64,000 nt of DNA from an uncultured Chitinophagaceae bacterium. Lineage in GTDB: Bacteria > Bacteroidota > Bacteroidia > Chitinophagales > Chitinophagaceae. The stretch lies in assembly GCA_937958995.1 (NCBI GenBank), contig CALGAP010000008.1, forward strand, positions 372,001 to 436,000. The letters are read 5' to 3'. Positions 34,646 through 44,175 of the stretch are shown here, one piece after another. How positions within the stretch are numbered: the first letter of the stretch is position 1; each line of letters starts with the position of its first letter. A model generated the notes under the pieces. The model was not told where the DNA came from. It was given only the letters and a program-made list of their open reading frames with translations, and did no database searches. The position numbers were made by a program, and so were the translations under genes.

Positions 34646-35497
34646 TTATATTAAAAGCATTACGATGCAAAAAAGAATAAGGCGGTAAATGAGAAATATG
34701 ATCACAAAAAAGCCGGCCAAAAATAGGAATGATTTAAGAAATGCCTGCCAGGTCTTTATCGCATAAAAACGCTTAAGCGCCGCGGTGACATAAGTGACTA
34801 TCACCAGCGCCACAAAAAGTATAAAACCCAGTTCCTCGCCAAACTTCACGTGGCTGCAACCAGTCCAGGATACCAGCTTCGTAACAAATGCTACGGCCAG
34901 TGGCGTCAGCATGAAATTGAAGTACAAATTGAATGTATTGATTTCAGCTGCTAAAGTGAAATGATCAAAATAATATTTATCCTTTCTTGAAAAAAGCAGC
35001 CTTAACCACAGGCCGGTTAGCGGGATAATGATGAACAGTAAAATCTTAGAGACCTTTTCAGATTTTTTATCAAACAACTCCGCCAGCTGCGCCTGTGAAA
35101 TATTCCTGGAGGCCATTTTCGCCTCCACCCAATTTCCCGGAAAATGGATGCCGAGCGCTTCATATTGACCCAGGTGCCCGTTGAAATAAATGTTCATGCC
35201 CTGCGCCAGGGGAAACAGCAGGTAAATGATAACGCCAATGAGAAAAAGTGAAACAGGTTTGAAATATTTCTTTCTGACACCATTGCTCACCTCCTGCGAC
35301 ACAAAGCCAGGTTTGAAGAAAACCAGTTTGACCGTTTTAAAAAACTTGCTGTCAAAATGCGTGATGAAATGAAACGCTTCTTCAAAAAAATGTTTGAGCT
35401 TTTTGTCTTCGTCGGTGTAAAGTTTCTCCCCACATTGGTTGCAGAATTTTCCTATGAATTGGTTGCCGCAGTTTTTGCAAGTAATGTCGGGGGTCAT
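34646..35497 (-). CDS. DUF3667 family membrane protein
   Basis: The 283-residue protein begins with a zinc ribbon, CKNCG... CNQCG (residues 6-24), followed by the HFFEEAFHFITHFDSKFF helix and KPGFVSQEVSNGVRKKYFKPV, the hallmark of DUF3667. Four or five membrane segments complete it. Its role is unknown. It lies immediately after the GH3-type gene (10 bases) on the same strand, which suggests a shared transcript. Confidence 0.85.
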   Translation of the reverse strand: MTPDITCKNCGNQFIGKFCNQCGEKLYTDEDKKLKHFFEEAFHFITHFDSKFFKTVKLVFFKPGFVSQEVSNGVRKKYFKPVSLFLIGVIIYLLFPLAQGMNIYFNGHLGQYEALGIHFPGNWVEAKMASRNISQAQLAELFDKKSEKVSKILLFIIIPLTGLWLRLLFSRKDKYYFDHFTLAAEINTFNLYFNFMLTPLAVAFVTKLVSWTGCSHVKFGEELGFILFVALVIVTYVTAALKRFYAIKTWQAFLKSFLFLAGFFVIIFLIYRLILFCIVMLLI

Positions 35498-35507
35498 GGA
35501 TAAAAGG

Positions 35508-37016
35508 TTAAATATTCAGCGACCAGATTTCTTCTATAAATTTCCGGTCATTACTCAGTCTTGGTACTTTGTGCTGTCCGCCCAGCTTGCCCTTACTCTT
35601 CAGCCAGTGGGCAAACACTCCTTTCTTCAGCGGGCGCAGTATGGGCTTGCCGAGCGCTATATCTTTATGGCGTTTAGCTTCGTAATCGCTGTTGATGCTT
35701 TTGAGCGTGGCGTCGAGTACAGTTACAAACTGTTCAAGATCGCTGGGTTCTTTTTCAAATTCCACCAGCCACTCGTGACTACCATTTCTGCCTTCGGCAA
35801 AATACACGGGCGCGGCGGTATAATCGTTCACGATGGCGCCGGTTTGTTCGCAGGCAGCAGCAATGGCCTTATCAGTATTTTCCACAATCACTTCTTCGCC
35901 AAAAGCGTTGATGAAATGCTTTACACGGCCGCTCACTTTTATCTTATATGGCTTTAGTGATACGAATTGAATGGTGTCGCCTAAAAGATAGCGCCAGAGT
36001 CCTCCATTAGTGCTTATAACGAGCGCATAGTTTTTACCAACTTCCACTTCCTGCAATCCGATGGTTTCGGGATTGGGTTTGCCATATTCTTCCACCGGCA
36101 TAAATTCCATAAATACGCCATGATCGGTGAAGAGCAGCATGCCTTCCTCACCCGGTTTTTCCTGTGCTGCAAAAAATCCTTCACTGGCATTGTACATTTC
36201 GAGGTAATGGATGGGCTTGCCGATCAGCTGTTGAAATTGCTCTTTATAGGGAGTGAACGACACTCCGCCGTGCATATACAATTCCAGGGCGGGCCAAACC
36301 TCGCTGATATTTCTCTTGCCGGTAATTTCCAGTATGCGGCGAAATAATACCAGTGTCCAGGTGGGCACGCCGGATATGCTGGTCACATTTTCCCTGATAG
36401 TGCTTTGCGCCAGCATTTCAATCTTGCTTTCCCATTCGTCCATCAGCGCAATGCTGAGGTCGGGTGTGCGCAGCCAGTTGCCCCAGAAGGGAGAGTTTTG
36501 CAGAAGCACCGCGCTCAGGTCGCCGTACTGGGCTTCCTGGTTCAGCGGGTTGATATTATGACTGCCTCCCAGCACCAGCCCCTTACCTGTAAGCAGGTCG
36601 CTGTCGGGGTTGAAGGCGTAGTACATGGTGAGCACGTCTTTGGCGGCTTTATAGTGACAATCTTCGAGGCTTTCGTCGCTCACGGGTATAAACTTGCTCT
36701 TATCGCTGGTGGTGCCACTGCTTTTGGCGAACCAGTAAACGGGTGTGTTCCAGAGCACGTTTTGCTCGCCATTCATAATACGATGTATATAGGGCTTCAG
36801 ATCGTCGTACTCGTGAATAGGCACTGTTTTCTTGAAGGCCTTCAGGTTGAAGAGGCGGTTGAAACTATATTTTCTGCCAAATTCTGTATACTGCGCCGAT
36901 GTCACCAGGTCTTGCAACACTTCGCGCTGGGCATCGACTGGGTTGTTTTTCCAACCTTCGATGCGCCACAAACGCATGCGGGCCAGGGATGATATGGCTG
37001 GCGATAGCAATTTCAT
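35508..37016 (-). CDS. GH3-family acyl-acid amido synthetase-like enzyme
   Basis: The protein (502 residues from the ATG at 37016) belongs to the GH3 superfamily, ANL-type adenylating enzymes known in plants as auxin/jasmonate amido synthetases and found in many Bacteroidota without known substrate. Seen are FAKSSGTTSDKSKFIP (ATP-binding P-loop like), YGDLSAVLLQNSPFW, SISGVPTWTLVLFR, YNASEGFFAAQ (the second nucleotide site), and WRYLLGDTIQFVS. The reaction may link a carboxylic acid to an amino acid. It lies between lptB and the DUF3667 gene; its stop is 11 bases before DUF3667. Confidence 0.85.
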   Translation of the reverse strand: MKLLSPAISSLARMRLWRIEGWKNNPVDAQREVLQDLVTSAQYTEFGRKYSFNRLFNLKAFKKTVPIHEYDDLKPYIHRIMNGEQNVLWNTPVYWFAKSSGTTSDKSKFIPVSDESLEDCHYKAAKDVLTMYYAFNPDSDLLTGKGLVLGGSHNINPLNQEAQYGDLSAVLLQNSPFWGNWLRTPDLSIALMDEWESKIEMLAQSTIRENVTSISGVPTWTLVLFRRILEITGKRNISEVWPALELYMHGGVSFTPYKEQFQQLIGKPIHYLEMYNASEGFFAAQEKPGEEGMLLFTDHGVFMEFMPVEEYGKPNPETIGLQEVEVGKNYALVISTNGGLWRYLLGDTIQFVSLKPYKIKVSGRVKHFINAFGEEVIVENTDKAIAAACEQTGAIVNDYTAAPVYFAEGRNGSHEWLVEFEKEPSDLEQFVTVLDATLKSINSDYEAKRHKDIALGKPILRPLKKGVFAHWLKSKGKLGGQHKVPRLSNDRKFIEEIWSLNI

Positions 37017-37044
37017 CGGCGGCAAAATAAAGAATATAGGGGAA

Positions 37045-38211
37045 TTATTGCGATACGGTGCTTACCGATTCAGGATTGTCTATTAAGGTCTTGCATTGTT
37101 GCAGTATGTCTTTGGCAAGCGTGAGCGACTCCTGCAGGTGCGCGGCGGTATAACCTTCTTCAACGGGGTAAGGCTCATTGGTTTCGAAGTTGTCAACCGG
37201 CACTTCAATATGTATTTCCCTTAGTTCTGAAGTGTATTCGCGTAGTTTTTCTACTTTCTTTTCCCCGGCAAAATCGTCTATCGAGTCTATCACTTTTATC
37301 CAGGAGTTATGAAATTCCCTGAACAATTGCGGATCGCGCAGTTTGTGCAGGGTCATCTTATCAGGAGCAGGTCCATCGGTCAAGATGTTGTCGATATTAT
37401 CTATCATCCATTGCACATAACCTATCAATCGCTGATGCGCTACCGACAAATCGCTTTGGCCCTGGTCGAGCAGCCAGTCTTTTCTCTTCAATTCAAAATT
37501 GCGGCCCAGGTACAAGCGGCGCACCTGTTCGTTGGCGGCCAGCTCTTCGGCGGTGCCATGCTGAAATATCTTTCCGTCTATCAGCAGGTAAGCGCGATCG
37601 CATATAGAGAGCGTTTCGTTTACGTTGTGGTCAGTGATGAGTATGCCGATGTTCTTAAACTTCAGGCGCGCCACCACGGCCTGGATATCTTCCACCGCAA
37701 TGGGGTCAACACCTGCAAAGGGCTCATCGAGCAAAATGAATTTGGGGTCAACGGCCAGCGCGCGGGCTATTTCTGTTCTGCGCCTTTCACCGCCACTCAG
37801 CGAGTCGCCATTGTTCTTGCGCACATGATGCAGCCTGAATTCATCGAGCAGGGCTTCCAGCTTATTGCGTTGTTCGGCGCGGGTGAGTTTGGTCATTTCC
37901 AGCACCGATTTGATATTTTCCTCTACCGTAAGCTTACGAAATACCGAAGCTTCCTGGGGCAGGTAACCGATACCCATGCGGGCACGCTTATACATGGGTA
38001 GTTTGGTGATTTCCTGGTCGTCCAGAAATACCCTCCCCTCATCGGGCTTAATGAGCCCTACCACCATATAGAAAGTAGTGGTCTTGCCGGCGCCATTAGG
38101 CCCCAGCAACCCTACAATTTCACCCTGCTTTACATTTACCGAAACATGATTTACCACAGTACGGTTCCGGTATATCTTAACCAGGTCCTGGGTATTAATA
38201 GTGCTGATCAA
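37045..38211 (-). CDS. lptB: LPS export ABC ATPase LptB with long C-terminal extension
   Basis: LptB powers extraction of lipopolysaccharide from the inner membrane with LptFG. Residues 1-241 are a complete LptB: GLLGPNGAGKTTTFY (Walker A, K43), IGYLPQEASVFRKLTVEENI, LSGGERRRTEIARAL (signature), LLDEPFAGVDPIA (Walker B), and ITDHNVNETLSICDRAYLL. Residues 242-388 are an additional mostly helical, charged segment with no known motif; ordinary LptB ends near residue 240. The start is TTG at 38211, since LISTINTQDLVKIY aligns with the family N-terminus and no other start precedes it. A TATTTTTG -7 box lies 19 bases upstream. Confidence 0.88.
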   Translation of the reverse strand: MISTINTQDLVKIYRNRTVVNHVSVNVKQGEIVGLLGPNGAGKTTTFYMVVGLIKPDEGRVFLDDQEITKLPMYKRARMGIGYLPQEASVFRKLTVEENIKSVLEMTKLTRAEQRNKLEALLDEFRLHHVRKNNGDSLSGGERRRTEIARALAVDPKFILLDEPFAGVDPIAVEDIQAVVARLKFKNIGILITDHNVNETLSICDRAYLLIDGKIFQHGTAEELAANEQVRRLYLGRNFELKRKDWLLDQGQSDLSVAHQRLIGYVQWMIDNIDNILTDGPAPDKMTLHKLRDPQLFREFHNSWIKVIDSIDDFAGEKKVEKLREYTSELREIHIEVPVDNFETNEPYPVEEGYTAAHLQESLTLAKDILQQCKTLIDNPESVSTVSQ

Positions 38212-38230
38212 TGTGTACGACGATTTCAGG

Positions 38231-38238
38231 CAAAAATA
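38231..38238 (-). promoter_or_regulatory. -7 box of lptB
   Basis: On the minus strand TATTTTTG matches the consensus and lies 19 bases above the TTG start, supporting that start. Confidence 0.55.
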
Positions 38239-38381
38239 CCGGAACTAATTCAAATAGCTTTTGAGCCATAGGCTAATTTAACAGCCTGTTTGTCATACCG
38301 ATTTCCTGCATTAAGTTTGCACGCTATTTTGCAGGTGTGTCCGCTGTTTCGGTTCACCATTGAAAAGACGCATAATTCCAG

Positions 38382-39335
38382 ATGAAAGTAATAGATCATA
38401 TCAAGCAGGCCACAAAAACCCTGATTTCTTTTGAAATTCTTCCACCTCTCAAAGGAAAGACGATCAATTCCATATACGATCACCTGGATCCGCTGATGGA
38501 GTTCAAGCCATCATTTATAAACGTGACCTATCACCGCAGCGAGCATGTGTTTAAGAAGAAGGCCGACGGCACTTTCGAAAAAGTAGAAGTGCGCAAGCGC
38601 CCGGGCACTGTAGGTATATGCGCGGCTATTATGAACCATTATAAGGTAGATGCCGTGCCTCACCTGATCTGCGGCGGTTTTAACAGGCGGGAGACAGAAG
38701 ACGCTTTGATAGATCTCAACTTCATTGGCGTTGACAATGTGCTGGTGCTCCGGGGCGATGCCGCCAAAAATGAAACAGTATTTGAACCGGAACCCGATGG
38801 CAATGTTTACGCCCTTGACCTGCTGAAGCAGGTGGTGAACCTCAACAATGGCATTTACCTCGAAGAAGATATACGCGATGGCTTCCGCACCAATTTCTGC
38901 ATTGGCGTGGCCGGCTATCCCGAAAAACATTTTGAAGCGCCCAACTTACAAACCGATCTCGCTTACCTGAAAGCAAAGGTGACCGCGGGCGCCGACTATA
39001 TCGTAACTCAAATGTTTTTCGATAACCAGAAATATTTCGATTTTGTAAAACGTTGCCGCGAAGCCGATATCAATGTGCCAATCATTCCCGGCCTGAAACC
39101 GATATCGAGCAAAAAACAATTGTCCATCATTCCGCGCACTTTCCACGTTGATATTCCCACCGAATTATCCAACGAAATTCTGGCGGCCAAAACCGATGCC
39201 GATGTTGAAAAAGTAGGCACCGAATGGTTGCTGGCGCAAAGCCGCGAGTTGAAGAAAGCTGGTGTGCCCGTGTTGCATTATTACACACTGGGCAAGCCTA
39301 AGATCATTTATAACGTGGTGAAAGAATTGGTGTAA
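38382..39335 (+). CDS. metF: 5,10-methylenetetrahydrofolate reductase
   Basis: MetF reduces methylene-THF to methyl-THF, the methyl donor for methionine. The 317-residue FAD enzyme has LISFEILPPLKGK at the N-terminus (the catalytic Glu region), FINVTYHRSEH, the FAD-binding VLVLRGDAAKNETVF, FCIGVAGYPEKHFEAP, and GADYIVTQMFFDNQ. It is monocistronic and converges with the frameshifted beta-barrel gene, with a single base between the stops. Confidence 0.94.
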   Translation: MKVIDHIKQATKTLISFEILPPLKGKTINSIYDHLDPLMEFKPSFINVTYHRSEHVFKKKADGTFEKVEVRKRPGTVGICAAIMNHYKVDAVPHLICGGFNRRETEDALIDLNFIGVDNVLVLRGDAAKNETVFEPEPDGNVYALDLLKQVVNLNNGIYLEEDIRDGFRTNFCIGVAGYPEKHFEAPNLQTDLAYLKAKVTAGADYIVTQMFFDNQKYFDFVKRCREADINVPIIPGLKPISSKKQLSIIPRTFHVDIPTELSNEILAAKTDADVEKVGTEWLLAQSRELKKAGVPVLHYYTLGKPKIIYNVVKELV

Positions 39336-39336
39336 G

Positions 39337-40012
39337 CTATAGCAGTTTATATCCCAGTACAACCGAAAATACACGGTGCCTTGCATCCCATTCTCCCGGG
39401 GCAAAATCCTTTTGAATATTTCTTATACCCCAGCTGTAGTTCAGCGCCATAAAAGCACGTTTGTAGCGAATACCGCCCACTACATTGTAGCCATAGTCAA
39501 CGTTTTGCAACACACCCATGCCGGCGTATTCTTCAAAATCGTACAACTTGATAGCGCTTGAATATTTGATGGGGCTTTTGTCGTAAAATTCTGTACCGCC
39601 TGCTTCTCCTTCAATCTCTCTTTTACCCGATACGCCGAAAGCTATATAAGGCCCCGCGCCCAGGAAGAAATTATAAGACTTGGGCGGAAAAGGATATTTC
39701 GCAACAAAGTTGATGGGTATTTCAATGTAGTAAGGACGCGCAGTAGCAGTAAACGCAGGACTTTTGCTGGCGTTATACTTCGCGCCCTTGCCGCTGAAAA
39801 GCACCGAAGGTTGCAATGAAAAGATTTTGTTGATCACCACATCGCCCATCAGACCTGCCTGGAAATTCACCAGCGATTTACTGATGTCGGGCATGTTTCT
39901 TTCTTTTTGCCGTGGCTATGTTCATGCCTGCCCTGGCATACAAACCGCTTTTTTGTGCGCTGGAAACAAAGCCAATTCCTAAGGCCACACAACAAAAGAT
40001 CAGCCTTTTCAT
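39337..40012 (-). pseudogene. Outer membrane beta-barrel gene split by a one-base frameshift
   Basis: The main frame (39337-39894, 185 codons) looks like a PorT/porin-type barrel: FQAGLMGDVVINKIFSLQPS, YYIEIPINFVAKYPF, NFFLGAGPYIAFGV, and the terminal FSVVLGYKLL. It lacks a signal peptide. In another frame just upstream (40012 down to about 39910) a clean signal peptide reads MKRLIFCCVALGIGFVSSAQ, followed by KSGLYARAGMNIA, typical barrel strand 1. Removing one base from the A5 run (39904-39908 on this strand) joins them as TAKERNMPDISK. The upstream ATG overlaps the PPIase stop (ATGA), so it is the real start. It may be a true mutation, phase variation or a sequencing error. Confidence 0.75.
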
Positions 40013-41952
40013 TTAGGAAGATTTTTTACAACGTCCTCATTCACTTTTACCGGGTATTTCTTTTTCAACTCGGCAATCCATTTTTCTTCCAGTTCGGTCT
40101 GGTAGTCGTTGATCACGAAGCCGCGCGCATCATCAAAATTGCGGGGCTCCCGGTTCGGGTATACTTTAATGATATAGGCAAAGGTGTAGCTGTTGTCGGC
40201 ATCGTTTTTCACGCTGGCGGTTATAAGGCCATCGGTAAAATTGGTGCGTTCCAGCACAGGTATCTGTCCCAGTTCGAAGCGGCCTGAATCACCCTGCAGC
40301 ACACCGTTGCTGTTATCGATATACTGTCTCCAGTCTTTGTAATCCTGGCGCAGTTGTTTCCTGGTGTCTTCAGCGGCTTTTTCATTGCCGGCGGTAAAGA
40401 GAATTACATCGGCGCTGGGTTCCCACCAGTAATTGTTCTTATGTTCTTCAAAGTATTTTTTCAATCCTGCGCTGTCGGCAGCGGCGGCATCCCAAATCTT
40501 ACGCTGCATGATTTCGAAGAGCAGGTTGCCTTCGCGGAATTCGTTAAGTTGGTAGGCAAAATCTTTGTTGTATTCTTCAAGATGTTCGCGGTAGTAGTCG
40601 AACAAGGTGGTTTCAATCCAGCTTTCAAACAATTCAGCATTGGTTTTGCCGGCCCGCAGGTCTTCATAATCGCGAATGTTTTGCAGGTAATTTTGCCAGT
40701 CTTTTACGCGCGCAGTTTGTTTGGCATAAGTAAACAGCGGCGTTTCGGGTTTCAGATCATTAAAGCTCGGCGGATTTTTACCCTGCAGCAGGCTGTCGGT
40801 AAATATGGATAAGCGCTGCTGGTTCACGTTCGATTTTTTCAATCCCAACTGTGTCGTGATTTTTTTCAGCAAAGCTTTGCGCGCTACTTCGGTGCGGTTA
40901 TCAAACTGGATCAGCTGCTTCATCTCTTCGCGCAGCGCCCAGTCTTTTTTATCGGTTTTCACCGGGGTGCGTTCGAGACGTTTTACGATATGATAGCCGA
41001 AAGATGTTTCTATCGGTTTGCTGATCTCATCGTCTTTCGCGATGGCGAACACAGCGTTTTCAAAAGCTGGCTCATACCTGCCTACACCAAATGCGGGCAG
41101 TTCGCCGCCGGTCTGCCACGACAGATTATCCTGGCTGAATTTTTCAGCTAATTCTCTGAAATCGGCGCCGTTTGTCAATGCGGTATAAATAGAATCGGCT
41201 TGTTGCTTTGCGGCTTTCTTTTGTTCGTCGGTAGCATCGGGCGGGAATGCGACCAGAATCTGAGCGATTCTTATTTTGCCCAATGCATTTCTCTCAGCTA
41301 TTTTTTTGAAAATATGAAAGCCTTTTTTGGTGCGGAAAGGAGAAGAATATTTTCCGGGCGCCAGGTTCCAGGCCACAGTCTCCATATCATAAGGCAGCGA
41401 AAAAACGGTGACGTACCCGATATCGCCTTTGTTGATTTTTACAGCCGGGTCATCTGAATATTGGAGAGCCACCTGCCCGAAGTCGGCGCCGCTTTTCAAC
41501 ATGGCGAAAGCGGAATTTATTTTGGTTTCTGCTTTTTTGATATCATCGTCGGAGGGCACTTCTGGCAGCTCCACAAAAATGTGCGCCAGGTGCATGTCCT
41601 TGCCACTGCGCTCGATGGCTTCATCAATCAGCGCATTCATGCTTTCTTCATCTTTCAGGTAGCTTTCTACCACCTGGCTGCGAAACGCGCGCAGTTCGGC
41701 CTGTTGCGATGGCAGCGTATCGAGCTTCATGTCGAGCGCGGCCTGCACTTTTATTTTGAAACGGATATAAAGATCGAGATACTCGCGGTAGGCCTGGTCG
41801 GTGGGTTTTTCTTCGGTGTTGTTTTTGTTGTACGCTTTCAGAAATTCTTCCCTGGTGACCGATTTCGGCCCGTAAGTAAAAATCACCTGGGCCTGAGCGC
41901 TACCAATCAGCAAAGACAATAACAGGAAAAAGGTCCATTTTTGGGGATTCAT
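40009..41952 (-). CDS. Periplasmic peptidyl-prolyl isomerase, SurA/PpiC type
   Basis: The 647-residue protein carries a signal peptide (MNPQKWTFFLLLSLLIGSAQA). A chaperone-like N-terminal region follows, then two parvulin domains: about 120-225, with MHLAHIFVEL and KKGFHIFKKIAE, and about 225-335, with IRIAQILVAF and SFGYHIVKRLE. The rest is a helical C-terminal region. It should help outer-membrane proteins fold. The ATG at 41952 is used because the TTG before it overlaps the preceding gene. Its TGA overlaps the ATG of the barrel gene below, an operon of folding factor plus client-type protein. Confidence 0.88.
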   Translation of the reverse strand: MNPQKWTFFLLLSLLIGSAQAQVIFTYGPKSVTREEFLKAYNKNNTEEKPTDQAYREYLDLYIRFKIKVQAALDMKLDTLPSQQAELRAFRSQVVESYLKDEESMNALIDEAIERSGKDMHLAHIFVELPEVPSDDDIKKAETKINSAFAMLKSGADFGQVALQYSDDPAVKINKGDIGYVTVFSLPYDMETVAWNLAPGKYSSPFRTKKGFHIFKKIAERNALGKIRIAQILVAFPPDATDEQKKAAKQQADSIYTALTNGADFRELAEKFSQDNLSWQTGGELPAFGVGRYEPAFENAVFAIAKDDEISKPIETSFGYHIVKRLERTPVKTDKKDWALREEMKQLIQFDNRTEVARKALLKKITTQLGLKKSNVNQQRLSIFTDSLLQGKNPPSFNDLKPETPLFTYAKQTARVKDWQNYLQNIRDYEDLRAGKTNAELFESWIETTLFDYYREHLEEYNKDFAYQLNEFREGNLLFEIMQRKIWDAAAADSAGLKKYFEEHKNNYWWEPSADVILFTAGNEKAAEDTRKQLRQDYKDWRQYIDNSNGVLQGDSGRFELGQIPVLERTNFTDGLITASVKNDADNSYTFAYIIKVYPNREPRNFDDARGFVINDYQTELEEKWIAELKKKYPVKVNEDVVKNLPK

Positions 41953-41957
41953 GATCG

Positions 41958-43394
41958 TCAATTGGATTTAGCGGTTTTTAGTTTCAGGTTGATGATTTCG
42001 TCTAACTGCAGGTACGTGAGTTTCTTCGCCACTATACGCTTATTCTCATCCAGCAAATATAGTAAGGGAGTACTGTACACATCGTATAGCTGCCTGTAGC
42101 TGGCTCGCTTTGCCTGCTCATCTTCCTTGGCCTGCTGCTCCGTTTGATACACATGCAGCCAGCCTGAGAGATTGTGATCACGAATAAATTTTTTCCATTC
42201 TTCATCCTTGCCGTCTACCTTCACCGCGTAGATCGTAACTCCTTCATTTTTCCATTTGGCCTTGTATATCGAATCGAGTTTGGGTACAATTTCCTTGCAG
42301 TGACTGCAGGTAGGATCCCAGAAACAGATAACGGTAAACCTGCTGTTGACATCATACAACTCGCGCACTTTCCCGAGCGAGTCCACCATTTTCATATTCG
42401 CCGCGGGCGAGCCCACCAGGTTGGCCATCAGGCTGTAGGCGCGCTTGAACATGAATTCCTTATACTGTTCGGTGAAAAAGTCGGTCTGACCAGTGTTGAT
42501 GTATTTCTCCCATATATGCACAAACACTGCATCCTGTCCCATGTATTCGGGGTTGATGTATTTCTGCACGAAATGCACCATCAGGTATTTCCACATTTCA
42601 GGATTGGAGCGGGCATAGAGCAACATATGGTCCACTTCCTTTTTGATGGAGTCGGGATCGGGAGCCACCAGGTCGCGGTAATATCTTTCAAGCCGCGGTT
42701 CAAAGAAAGGAGTTCTTACCAGTCTTCCATCGCTGAAAGAAACCCCATCCCAATAATGCTCTTTAAAATATCGGAATGCGTAGAGGCTGTCGTATTTACC
42801 GCCGGGATGTTGGGAGGCGGGTGGTATCACGGGTTCGCGCATGCCCCGCAGCAAGGCGGCGAGTAAAGATTCAGGATATTTTTCGGTGATGCTGTCGCGA
42901 TAGCGCTGCATTTTATCGCCCCATTGCCTGATGCGTGCTTGCAAGGCGGCAGAGTCTTTGGAGTTTTTAGCCTCTTTCAGCTCTTGGTTGGCACGTGCTA
43001 TAGCGCCACCGGTTTCATTGGCAAAGCGCCCATAATCCAGGAACAATTGATTATCGGCAGAACCTTCCACCACTACGCCGTTGGGCAATTGTGATGAATC
43101 GGCCTTCACCGTGAAATGCTGATCCTTATCGAGCAGCAGTTCAAAAAGAATTTCTTTTTTGGGAGAAACGATAAAGTAAATGCCCCCGGGCAGGGCCTTG
43201 TCGCCTTTGAATACGCCGTGACTATTCTCATCCACCATCACCGAATCGGCCAAAGCCTTCATCTTCCCGTAGTGATACCCGAGGTAAACCCAGGTACTTT
43301 TGTAAGGCTTCACAGTAATCGCGATCTCATAGCCGCTCTGGCCAAACGAAACCAACGCACAGAAACTCAGGGCAAACAGCAGAATTCTTTTCAT
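41958..43394 (-). CDS. Exported thioredoxin-like protein (DUF4369-DUF5106-TlpA type)
   Basis: The 478-residue protein has a signal peptide (MKRILLFALSFCALVSFG). A beta-rich DUF4369-like N-terminal domain (about 20-130) and a helical DUF5106-like middle (about 150-330) follow, and then a TlpA/thioredoxin domain (about 345-470) with the redox pair in WDPTCSHCKEI. It is likely a periplasmic oxidoreductase or cytochrome-maturation helper. The PPIase gene starts five bases after its stop, and both act on envelope proteins, so they probably share a transcript. The CSHC active site is unusual in having Ser-His between the cysteines. Confidence 0.85.
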   Translation of the reverse strand: MKRILLFALSFCALVSFGQSGYEIAITVKPYKSTWVYLGYHYGKMKALADSVMVDENSHGVFKGDKALPGGIYFIVSPKKEILFELLLDKDQHFTVKADSSQLPNGVVVEGSADNQLFLDYGRFANETGGAIARANQELKEAKNSKDSAALQARIRQWGDKMQRYRDSITEKYPESLLAALLRGMREPVIPPASQHPGGKYDSLYAFRYFKEHYWDGVSFSDGRLVRTPFFEPRLERYYRDLVAPDPDSIKKEVDHMLLYARSNPEMWKYLMVHFVQKYINPEYMGQDAVFVHIWEKYINTGQTDFFTEQYKEFMFKRAYSLMANLVGSPAANMKMVDSLGKVRELYDVNSRFTVICFWDPTCSHCKEIVPKLDSIYKAKWKNEGVTIYAVKVDGKDEEWKKFIRDHNLSGWLHVYQTEQQAKEDEQAKRASYRQLYDVYSTPLLYLLDENKRIVAKKLTYLQLDEIINLKLKTAKSN

Positions 43395-43446
43395 GGTTTA
43401 ATATCGGTAATAACGGCAAGTTAGGGTGAATATTGAATTTGAAACA

Positions 43447-43498
43447 GAACAAGGAACGCTGAATATGAAATATTATTCTAATTCAACATTCCTTGTTC
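43447..43498. repeat. Inverted repeat GAACAAGGAA ... TTCCTTGTTC
   Basis: A perfect ten-base inverted repeat (43447-43456 and 43489-43498) is separated by 32 bases in the gap between yceI and the TlpA-like gene. The arm sequence also occurs near 5290 and 56955, so it belongs to the dispersed intergenic element described there. Confidence 0.5.
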
Positions 43499-43518
43499 AA
43501 ATTCGGTGTTCAATATTC

Positions 43519-44175
43519 TTACTGCGCTGAGTTCAGCTGCGCATTCACCGTAATACCAACTTCCTTGCCTACCACCAGGCCGCCGGTTTCGGTGGCGCGG
43601 TCCCATTTCAGGCCGAAGTCGAAACGGTTGATTTTACCAGTTGCTTTGAAGCCGGCCTTGGAGCCGCGGCCGGTATTGATGGTGCCGCCATAAGTAACGT
43701 CGAAAGTCACAGGCTTGGTAACATCACGGATAGTGAGGTTGCCTTCGAGCTTGTACTTGTTGTCGCCCAGCGGGGTGAATTTAGTGCTTTCAAACTTCAT
43801 GGTGGGGAACTGAGCAGCATTGAAGAAGTCGTCGCCTTTCAGATGCCTGTCGCGGTTTTCGTTGTCGGTGTTGATCGAGTTCACGTCAACAGTAAAAGTG
43901 ATCTTGGCATCGGAATAATCAGGCTTGGTGTGTTCCATAGAGCCGTCAAAAATTTTGAAAGTGCCTTCCACTTCAGAAACCACCATGTGGGTAACGGTGA
44001 ATTTTACATTGGAGTGGCCCTTGTCCAAATTCCATTTTGCAAAGCGCGGAGCAGCCGCTTCTGCAGCCGGTTTTGCTTCATTGTTGATCGCAACTGATTC
44101 GTTTACAGTACGAAACGCAGTGATGGTGAGGGTAACAGCCCCTAAAACAGCTGAGGCAAGTAGTAACTTCTTCAT
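43519..44175 (-). CDS. YceI-family periplasmic protein
   Basis: The 218-residue protein has an N-terminal hydrophobic segment (LLASAVLGAVTLTITAF) and a YceI lipocalin-like barrel (residues about 45-215): WNLDKGHSNVKFTVTHM, DNENRDRHLKGDDFF, FPTMKFESTKFTPLG, LEGNLTIRDVTKPVTF. Family members bind isoprenoid or other long hydrophobic molecules in the periplasm. It is transcribed alone. Confidence 0.9.
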   Translation of the reverse strand: MKKLLLASAVLGAVTLTITAFRTVNESVAINNEAKPAAEAAAPRFAKWNLDKGHSNVKFTVTHMVVSEVEGTFKIFDGSMEHTKPDYSDAKITFTVDVNSINTDNENRDRHLKGDDFFNAAQFPTMKFESTKFTPLGDNKYKLEGNLTIRDVTKPVTFDVTYGGTINTGRGSKAGFKATGKINRFDFGLKWDRATETGGLVVGKEVGITVNAQLNSAQ

